Assembly: GCA_913031515.1 (NCBI GenBank)
Contig: CAJWET010000077.1
Span: 1-7,328 of the forward strand
Length of the DNA: 7,328 bases
Source of the DNA: an uncultured Acidimicrobiaceae bacterium
GTDB lineage: Bacteria > Actinomycetota > Acidimicrobiia > Acidimicrobiales > UBA8592
Reading direction: 5' to 3'
Positions within the stretch are counted from its first letter, which is position 1. Every line of letters starts with the position of its first letter. Under the pieces are notes generated by a model. The model did no database searches. It had not been told where the DNA came from and was given only the letters and a program-made list of their open reading frames with translations. Below are positions 1 through 4,936 of the stretch, one piece after another. Both the position numbers and the translations under genes were made by a program.

Positions 1-691
1 CATCCCATGGGCGGTAACCGCTGCTTCGCGCGCAAATTCAAAAACCGACAAGACTTCAACGGTTACTGCTTTTGCTTTTGTCTCGCTCCCAAATTTCGCG
101 CTTGCCGTCATTCTTTTTTACGTCTTTTCGATCCGCTTGGATTGGATGCCTGACGTCTATACCGCCACCGACCCCTTTTGGGGATTCACCCATGATCACC
201 GGCTTATACAGATGCTCCTCCCCGCCTTAACTTTGGGGCTTGGTGGAGCAGCAGCATATCAACGACTCCTTCGTACGGATCTAATTACCACACTTCAGGA
301 AGACTTCATCCTCATGGCCAGATCTAAGGGAGTTTCTCGGAGAAAGGTCCTCTATAAACATGCCCTCCGACCTTCTTTATTCTCATTAATTACTGTTCTG
401 GCAATCAACATCAGCTACATGATCGGCGGCGCTCTCGTTGTCGAAACCTTCTATCGAATACCAGGCTTAGGTACCGCTGTTGTTGAGGCAGTCTTACGCG
501 AGGACTTCCCCGTGGTTCTCGCAATCGTTATGATCGTCGCTTCGGCTTTCATGATCTTCAATTACCTCGCTGACCTTCTCTATGGAGTGATTGACCCACG
601 GGTACGCGGACGAGAAAAAGAAAAAGCGCCGATTTTCCGTTCGCTCTGGAAAACACAAAAAGAACCTAAGACACTAGAGGTTTCATCATGA
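1..691 (+). CDS. Peptide ABC transporter permease 1 (DppB/OppB type), 5'-partial
   Basis: Inner-membrane subunit that, with the next gene product, forms the channel of a dipeptide/oligopeptide importer. The frame is open from base 2 with no in-window start, so the gene begins upstream; 229 residues are visible against roughly 310-340 usual for the family, so about a third is missing. Visible in order: the end of a helix with an 'IPWAVTAASR' segment, a hydrophobic helix around residues 22-43 containing 'SLPNFALA', a short external loop, a helix near 70-86, the cytoplasmic EAA coupling loop around residues 100-124 (E100, A106, G110), a helix near 125-148, the family hallmark 'ETFYRIPGLG' at 148-157, a last helix near 169-194 and the C-terminal 'YGVIDPRVR'. 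The stop overlaps the start of permease 2 by four bases (ATGA), which points to translational coupling. Whether the cargo is dipeptides, longer peptides or another solute such as nickel cannot be read from the permease. Confidence 0.93.
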   Translation, partial: IPWAVTAASRANSKTDKTSTVTAFAFVSLPNFALAVILFYVFSIRLDWMPDVYTATDPFWGFTHDHRLIQMLLPALTLGLGGAAAYQRLLRTDLITTLQEDFILMARSKGVSRRKVLYKHALRPSLFSLITVLAINISYMIGGALVVETFYRIPGLGTAVVEAVLREDFPVVLAIVMIVASAFMIFNYLADLLYGVIDPRVRGREKEKAPIFRSLWKTQKEPKTLEVSS

Positions 692-1668
692 GTACCCATG
701 ATGAGGCAACTGTAAAGCAAGCTGGCCTTCCCCGCGACGACTCCGATGCACTGACAACTGCTGACGATGCCGTAGCAGCTGGAGTCGCACCTCAAAAGAA
801 ACTCGGCTTTGGGTTTTGGCTTTCGGTCTTCTGGGTCGTTCTGATAACTCTTCTTGCAGTCTTAGCTCCAATTCTTCCCATTAAAGATCCCAGTAAGAAT
901 TTCATCGTTACCGAACAAGCTGAAAACCTCAAAGGGGAACTCGTTGACAAGCCCGTCCAGCCACCCTATTCGCTAAGTGGAGAACACTGGCTCGGAACTG
1001 ACAAAGACGCACGTGACATGCTTAGTCGGACAATTTTTGGCGCCCGTATATCGTTGGCTGTGGGATTCATAACTGCCGTATTGGGTTTAACTATTGGAGG
1101 AGCGCTCGGGATGCTTGCTGGATACTTCCGAGGCTGGCTCGATAAGATAATTAGCGCTATTTTTCTTGTTTTTCTTTCGTTCCCAGGGCTCATACTCGCA
1201 ATTCTTGTAGTCGCCCTACTCGACCGTTCCCTAATGACAATTTCCATCACAATCGGAATATTAGCGGTCGCGCCTGTAGGGCGACTGGCACGCGCTCAAA
1301 CGATTACCTATGCTGAACGGGAATTTGTCATAGCAGCAGAGACACTTGGAGCGAAGCGTTCAAGAATCATTATTCGTGAAATGCTTCCCAACGTTCTCAT
1401 TCCAATGGCAACTCTTTCTATGCTCGTCGTAGCTCTGGCAATTGTCGCTGAAGGTTCTCTAGCTTTTCTCGGATTGTCAGTTCAGAAGACATCAACATGG
1501 GGGAAACTTATTCTGACGGGGTCGGACATGAATTCCCTTGAAAGCGCCCCATGGATTGCATTCGGTCCAATCGTCTTCCTTTTCTTTACTGTCGCAGCTC
1601 TCAACTACATGAGCGACCGACTCCGTGACTATTACGATGTTAGGGACACGTATGACTTATTCGACTAA
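688..1668 (+). CDS. Peptide ABC transporter permease 2 (DppC/OppC type)
   Basis: Second channel subunit of the importer, 326 residues. The ATG at 688 follows an AGAGG ribosome site at 676-680 with seven bases between. The first ~40 residues are a polar, acidic cytoplasmic tail, followed by a first membrane helix at about 43-63 and an external segment to about residue 99. The family hallmark 'HWLGTDKDARDMLSR' lies at 100-114. Further helices are near 120-146, 155-177, 183-200, 240-263 and 289-309. The EAA loop spans about 210-237 (E210, A216, G221, with LP at 233-234), the docking site for the ATPases. 'GSLAFLGLSVQ' at 256-266 and the C-terminal 'MSDRLRDYYDVR' are also typical of DppC-like proteins. 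It overlaps the upstream permease by four bases, and its last 17 bases contain the start of the first ATPase. Family and role are secure; the substrate is not. Confidence 0.95.
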   Translation: MSTHDEATVKQAGLPRDDSDALTTADDAVAAGVAPQKKLGFGFWLSVFWVVLITLLAVLAPILPIKDPSKNFIVTEQAENLKGELVDKPVQPPYSLSGEHWLGTDKDARDMLSRTIFGARISLAVGFITAVLGLTIGGALGMLAGYFRGWLDKIISAIFLVFLSFPGLILAILVVALLDRSLMTISITIGILAVAPVGRLARAQTITYAEREFVIAAETLGAKRSRIIIREMLPNVLIPMATLSMLVVALAIVAEGSLAFLGLSVQKTSTWGKLILTGSDMNSLESAPWIAFGPIVFLFFTVAALNYMSDRLRDYYDVRDTYDLFD

Positions 1669-2719
1669 CGGGGAAACCTCGCTTTTGACCCTCGATGACT
1701 ACCACATCGGGTTCAAGACAGAACGTGGACTAGCGAAAGCAGTAGACGGAGTCTCTCTGACACTGAACCGCGGTCAAACGTTGGGAATAGTCGGCGAATC
1801 TGGATCAGGAAAAACTGTTCTCAATCGGGGAGTCATGGGGCTTCTCGCCGCAAGTAACACGGTTGAAAGCGGATCTGCGAAATTTGAAGGAGAAGAACTC
1901 GTTGGAAAAAATCGCCAACTGTTCTGGGGAACCAAAATGGCGATGATCTTCCAAGACCCCATGACATCTCTTAACCCCGTGATGAAGGTCGGGAACCAAG
2001 TGATGGAGCCTCTCCGGCAACACAAAGGACTCTCCAAGTCAGCTGCGAAAGAACGCGTTGCTGAAATCTTCACCCTAGTCGGTATTCCTGAGCCAATAAA
2101 ACGACTGAATCAGTATCCACATGAGCTCTCTGGGGGAATGCGCCAGCGCGTCATGATCTCAATCGCCCTTGCTATTGAACCTGATCTTCTCATTGCTGAC
2201 GAACCAACCACATCGCTGGACGTGACCGTACAAAAATACATTCTGGATCTTCTTACTCGAATCCAGAAAGAACGGGGGATGTCCATGGTCCTGATCACTC
2301 ATGATCTTGGAGTCGCGCGTGGACGCGCTGATGAAATACTTGTGATGTATGGCGGACGAGTGATGGAACATGCGCCTACGGAAAAACTCTTCGAGAATAT
2401 GTCTCATCCTTATACGGCGGCACTCTTTGCTTCCATCCCTCATCTCCACCATGAGAAACATACCCGTCTTACTCCGATCTCTGGTACACCTCCAGACATT
2501 GTTGAACCACCTACTGGGTGTAGATTCGCTCCACGTTGTACATACGCACAAGAACAGTGCTTGGTGGAGAGTCCTCCGATGACACAAGATGGAGATCATA
2601 GATTCGCATGCCACTTTCCAGTAGGAACTCCGCAGGGACAAGAGGCACTTACCAAAAATCAACAACGTGGCAAGACCGCCTCTGGCTTACAAATCCGAAA
2701 AAAAGCTGAGGTAATCTGA
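1652..2719 (+). CDS. Peptide ABC transporter ATPase 1 (DppD/OppD type)
   Basis: Cytoplasmic ATP-hydrolysing subunit that powers the importer. I take the ATG at 1652 (355 residues) because an AGGG ribosome site ends six bases upstream and the protein then aligns at the normal N-terminus. The frame stays open upstream to a GTG at 1625 and an ATG at 1637, which would lengthen it by up to nine residues. All nucleotide-binding motifs are intact: Walker A GESGSGKT at 48-55, Q-loop Gln101, signature LSGGMRQ at 159-165, Walker B LLIADEP at 179-185 with catalytic Glu184, D-loop SLD at 188-190 and switch His217. After 'HPYTAAL' at 252-258 comes the C-terminal extension of oligopeptide-type ATPases, with cysteines 290, 296, 303 and 320. 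The gene overlaps permease 2 by 17 bases and the next ATPase by one, consistent with a heterodimeric ATPase pair. Confidence 0.95.
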   Translation: MTYSTNGETSLLTLDDYHIGFKTERGLAKAVDGVSLTLNRGQTLGIVGESGSGKTVLNRGVMGLLAASNTVESGSAKFEGEELVGKNRQLFWGTKMAMIFQDPMTSLNPVMKVGNQVMEPLRQHKGLSKSAAKERVAEIFTLVGIPEPIKRLNQYPHELSGGMRQRVMISIALAIEPDLLIADEPTTSLDVTVQKYILDLLTRIQKERGMSMVLITHDLGVARGRADEILVMYGGRVMEHAPTEKLFENMSHPYTAALFASIPHLHHEKHTRLTPISGTPPDIVEPPTGCRFAPRCTYAQEQCLVESPPMTQDGDHRFACHFPVGTPQGQEALTKNQQRGKTASGLQIRKKAEVI

Positions 2720-3762
2720 TGGCAGGTTCCGGAACCACCCATCTTCGAGATGGTGACCCATCTGTCCTCCTCTCTGTCCAAAATCTCGTTGTCGAGTTTC
2801 CCGTTGGCATCAGAAAGAAAGTTCATGCTGTCACCGACTTCAGCTTTGATATAGCTGAAGGCGAAACCCTTGGAATCGTAGGCGAATCCGGCTGCGGGAA
2901 ATCAACTACTGCGAGGGCAGTGATCCAATTACCCAAGCCAACATCTGGAACGGTTGAATTCAACGGGGAGGACATCACCCGACTCAAAGGAGAAGAGTTA
3001 CGAAACGTACGTCCACATATCCAAATGATTTTTCAAGACCCTATCAGTTCTCTCAATCCACGCAGATCTGTTTTTGATATCGTCAGCGAGGGCATACGTA
3101 TTTGGGAAGGAACTAACGATGATCTAACCGAAGATCGTGTCATTAACATTATCCAAGATGTAGGGCTAGACGTTGAAGAGGCGCGGATAAAACGACCACA
3201 CGAATACTCCGGAGGCCAGTGTCAACGCATATCTATCGCTCGCGCACTTGTCCTCGATCCAAAAATCATCATTTGTGATGAGCCTGTTTCTGCCCTAGAT
3301 GTATCTGTACAGGCGCGAATACTTAACATGCTCGAAGACATGAAAGAGCGATACGGGCTAACTCTCCTATTTATCAGCCATGACCTATCTGTCGTAAAGA
3401 ATGTTAGTGACCGAGTCGCCGTAATGTACCTTGGCAAACTCTGCGAAATCGGAGACGGAGATCTACTGTATAAACAACCTGCACATCCATACACCCGATT
3501 ATTGCTTGCAGCTATCCCAGACGCCAACAATAAACACAGTGGGAATCAAGACATACTTGAGGGTGAATTGCCCTCGCCTATTGACCCGCCAAGCGGATGT
3601 CGTTTCCGGACGCGATGCCCGAGAGCTACTGAGAAATGCGCTTCAGAAGAACCTTTGATCCGCCAAATCAACGAAGAAGACCATTGGGTTGCCTGTCATT
3701 TCCCACACATAGATGCTGATAACGCAAATTCATCAGATGAGATTCCTTGGCCACCTGAATAA
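2719..3762 (+). CDS. Peptide ABC transporter ATPase 2 (DppF/OppF type)
   Basis: Second ATPase of the importer, 347 residues, expected to pair with the preceding ATPase at the cytoplasmic face. The ATG shares one base with the upstream stop (TGATG) and is preceded by a GAGGT ribosome site ending inside the upstream gene. Motifs: Walker A GESGCGKS at 55-62, Q-loop Gln106, signature YSGGQCQ at 163-169 (Tyr for the usual Leu and Cys after Gln), Walker B IIICDEP at 183-189 with Glu188, D-loop SALD at 191-194 and switch His221. 'HPYTRLL' at 256-262 leads into the oligopeptide-transporter C-terminal domain with cysteines 294, 300, 307 and 326, in the same arrangement as its partner. It is the last gene of the transporter operon: the next gene is on the opposite strand 32 bases downstream. 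Confidence 0.95.
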   Translation: MAGSGTTHLRDGDPSVLLSVQNLVVEFPVGIRKKVHAVTDFSFDIAEGETLGIVGESGCGKSTTARAVIQLPKPTSGTVEFNGEDITRLKGEELRNVRPHIQMIFQDPISSLNPRRSVFDIVSEGIRIWEGTNDDLTEDRVINIIQDVGLDVEEARIKRPHEYSGGQCQRISIARALVLDPKIIICDEPVSALDVSVQARILNMLEDMKERYGLTLLFISHDLSVVKNVSDRVAVMYLGKLCEIGDGDLLYKQPAHPYTRLLLAAIPDANNKHSGNQDILEGELPSPIDPPSGCRFRTRCPRATEKCASEEPLIRQINEEDHWVACHFPHIDADNANSSDEIPWPPE

Positions 3763-3781
3763 ATTTTGGCCACTCAAATTT
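3761..3781. terminator. Weak candidate hairpin between convergent genes
   Basis: The 32-base gap between the transporter operon and the convergent oxidoreductase gene contains arms AAATTTTG (3761-3768) and CAAATTT (3775-3781), pairing over seven base pairs with one bulged T and a six-base loop. The arms are A/T-rich and no T-run follows on the + strand, so this is not a classical intrinsic terminator. It is listed because it is the only inverted repeat wholly at the junction; Rho-dependent ending or converging transcription is equally possible. Confidence 0.2.
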
Positions 3782-3794
3782 CTATCAGACCTAT

Positions 3795-4685
3795 CTAGAG
3801 AAGGTCGCTCAGGCTACTAATCGTGTTTTGTTGATCGTCTCCGGGACCGAAAACGGTTGCCACAACCTGTGTTGCTCCTGCATCGACATAACCTTGCAGT
3901 CCTTCGGCGACTTCCTCAAAGGACCCAATCAAAGCTATATCCCATGAATTCTCAAGGCCTTCACGGTCAAGCATCGCACGATATGAAGGGAGTTCTCCAT
4001 AGAACCCGAAGTATTCTGTTGCCATTTTCTTTGCTGCAGCAGCGTCTTCGGTGATACATACTGGCACGGCAGTAATGACTTGCGGTTGTGGACGTCCTGC
4101 CGATTCCGCAGCATCATTGATCGTGGGGTAGACATGATCTCGAATTGTCATAGGGCCAGTCATCCAAGTTGAAGTCCCATCGGCAACCCGACCAACTAAT
4201 CTAAGCATCTGAGGCCCAAGAGCAGCCACAAGTACCGGTGGTGGATCTGCAGTGACACCGATACCTCCGCGACTAGTGAGATGGTTACCTGAATGTGAGA
4301 TGGAACCCTCATGGAGTAAGGCCATCAAGACTGTAAGATAATCGCTCATATGCCCAACAGGCCCATCAAACGAGATCCCCCACATGCCCTCAACAACGGG
4401 TTTGTGCGACAGCCCTATACCCAAATCAAGCCGACCGCCAGCTACTTGATTCACCGTTAATGCCTGCTGAGCCAACATCATAGGGTGTCGTGGATAGGTG
4501 GGGACGACAGCGGTCCCAAGACGTATCTCGGGTACTTCGACGGCTACAACAGCGAGCGCCGTCAACGCATCAAGATCAAATACCTGCGGTGTCCAGAAGG
4601 ACCCAAAACCGTGATCTCGCGCTGCCGCAACCTGTGTTTTCAGACCCTCAACTGTATTTGCCGAACCAAATATTGCTAATTCCAT
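3795..4685 (-). CDS. Luciferase-like (LLM) F420-dependent oxidoreductase
   Basis: Predicted soluble (beta/alpha)8-barrel oxidoreductase of the bacterial luciferase-like superfamily, 296 residues, probably using reduced coenzyme F420 as hydride donor; FMN-type use is the alternative. The ATG at 4685 has a near-perfect AGGAGG site eight bases upstream. Sequence cues: 'RLGTAVVPTYPRHP' at 55-68, where the barrel strand and the following loop bind the deazaflavin in relatives; 'QVAGGRLDLGIGLSHKPVV' at 80-98; 'MWGISFDGPVGHMSDYL' at 101-117; 'PVLVAALGPQMLRL' at 150-163; and the cofactor-phosphate-binding 'VADGTSTWMTGP' at 167-178. The GIGLSHKPVVEGMWG stretch resembles the actinobacterial LLM subgroup typified by MSMEG_4879, which I recall from memory. 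The substrate is unknown. The gene has no co-directional partner: it converges on the ABC operon and diverges from the mutase operon, with which it may share control. Confidence 0.85.
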   Translation of the reverse strand: MELAIFGSANTVEGLKTQVAAARDHGFGSFWTPQVFDLDALTALAVVAVEVPEIRLGTAVVPTYPRHPMMLAQQALTVNQVAGGRLDLGIGLSHKPVVEGMWGISFDGPVGHMSDYLTVLMALLHEGSISHSGNHLTSRGGIGVTADPPPVLVAALGPQMLRLVGRVADGTSTWMTGPMTIRDHVYPTINDAAESAGRPQPQVITAVPVCITEDAAAAKKMATEYFGFYGELPSYRAMLDREGLENSWDIALIGSFEEVAEGLQGYVDAGATQVVATVFGPGDDQQNTISSLSDLL

Positions 4686-4693
4686 TGTGCCGC

Positions 4694-4699
4694 CCTCCT
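4694..4699 (-). promoter_or_regulatory. Strong ribosome binding site for the LLM oxidoreductase
   Basis: On the - strand this reads AGGAGG, followed by eight bases and the ATG at 4685. It fixes the start of the oxidoreductase and suggests efficient initiation on a leadered transcript. Confidence 0.85.
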
Positions 4700-4707
4700 A
4701 GAGCATC

Positions 4708-4717
4708 TTGTATACAA
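4708..4717. promoter_or_regulatory. Candidate operator, perfect 10-base palindrome
   Basis: TTGTATACAA is its own reverse complement and lies 22 bases upstream of the oxidoreductase ATG, just before its ribosome site. The GTATAC core loosely resembles operators of some GntR-family regulators, for example the ExuR/UxuR type with a GGTATACC core; that is only a resemblance. A protein bound here would block the oxidoreductase transcript. Confidence 0.35.
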
Positions 4718-4727
4718 ACTATTCAAC

Positions 4728-4750
4728 GGAATAACCCTATGGTTTATTCC
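4728..4750. promoter_or_regulatory. 23-base dyad, candidate operator or leader hairpin
   Basis: The left arm GGAATAACC (4728-4736) and right arm GGTTTATTCC (4741-4750) pair over nine base pairs with one bulged T (4743) and a CTAT loop. Read as a DNA dyad centred on 4739, nine of eleven position pairs are complementary. It lies 43-65 bases upstream of the oxidoreductase start, where an operator or a 5'-leader hairpin for that gene would sit, and far from the mutase start. It is not followed by a T-run in either direction. Confidence 0.45.
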
Positions 4751-4808
4751 TACTTCCCTAATTTTAAAATCGTCTACCACACAATTTCCCCGATTGAATC
4801 GTTCTTGG

Positions 4809-4821
4809 ACCTAGGCTAGGT
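4809..4821. promoter_or_regulatory. Candidate operator, 6-1-6 palindrome
   Basis: ACCTAGGCTAGGT is a perfect inverted repeat with a single central base, 116 bases before the mutase start and 124 bases before the oxidoreductase start. An 11-base 5-1-5 palindrome, CGATTGAATCG, is centred 19 bases to its left (4791-4801). Which regulator, if any, uses these sites cannot be told from the window. Confidence 0.35.
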
Positions 4822-4899
4822 GAGATTTCAATTAGCTCATAACTGTCCAGGCGGTATCTTTGAATATGCTTACAAGAAGAGTTTAGGTTCTTAACCGTC

Positions 4900-4905
4900 T
4901 AGAAT
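4900..4905 (+). promoter_or_regulatory. Possible -10 element for the mutase operon
   Basis: TAGAAT matches the TATAAT consensus at five of six bases and would start a transcript about 25 bases before the GTG start of the mutase. No acceptable -35 box is found 16-18 bases upstream, so if the site is real it is weak or activator-dependent. Confidence 0.25.
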
Positions 4906-4924
4906 AAATGCGTCGGATGTACCT

Positions 4925-4931
4925 AAAGGAG
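4925..4931 (+). promoter_or_regulatory. Ribosome binding site deciding the GTG start of the mutase
   Basis: AAAGGAG ends five bases before the GTG at 4937. An ATG at 4933 in another frame lies only one base after the site, too close to be used efficiently, and opens just a 30-codon frame. The spacing therefore supports GTG at 4937. Confidence 0.75.
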
Positions 4932-4936
4932 TATGC

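Larger units (their letters stand above)
4686..4936. promoter_or_regulatory. Divergent intergenic control region rich in dyads
   Basis: This 251-base gap separates the - strand oxidoreductase from the + strand mutase operon and must hold promoters for both unless they are read through. It is more A/T-rich than the genes and contains several inverted repeats: TTGTATACAA (4708-4717), a 23-base dyad (4728-4750), ATTTTAAAAT (4761-4770), CGATTGAATCG (4791-4801) and ACCTAGGCTAGGT (4809-4821). No gene-length reading frame with a credible start lies here. I could not find a well-spaced -35/-10 pair for either direction. Confidence 0.6.

Noticed and set aside
137..691. TTG at 137 as the real start of permease 1.
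   Set aside because: The frame is open back to base 2 and the translated upstream part matches the conserved permease core, so the gene is cut by the window edge and does not start there.
3788..3806. Inverted repeat GACCT / AGGTC with a nine-base loop at the end of the oxidoreductase gene, considered as a terminator.
   Set aside because: The stem is only five base pairs, overlaps the last codons of the gene and has no T-run on either strand.
4761..4770. ATTTTAAAAT palindrome, considered as an operator or a -10 box for the - strand gene.
   Set aside because: A pure A/T palindrome is weak evidence in an A/T-rich gap, and no suitable -35 box lies at the right distance on the - strand.
4490..4819. 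A + strand open frame of 109 codons across the start of the oxidoreductase and into the gap.
   Set aside because: It is mostly antisense to a clearly conserved gene, is rich in Arg/Gln/Pro without domain features, and has no ribosome site. It is a shadow of the real gene.
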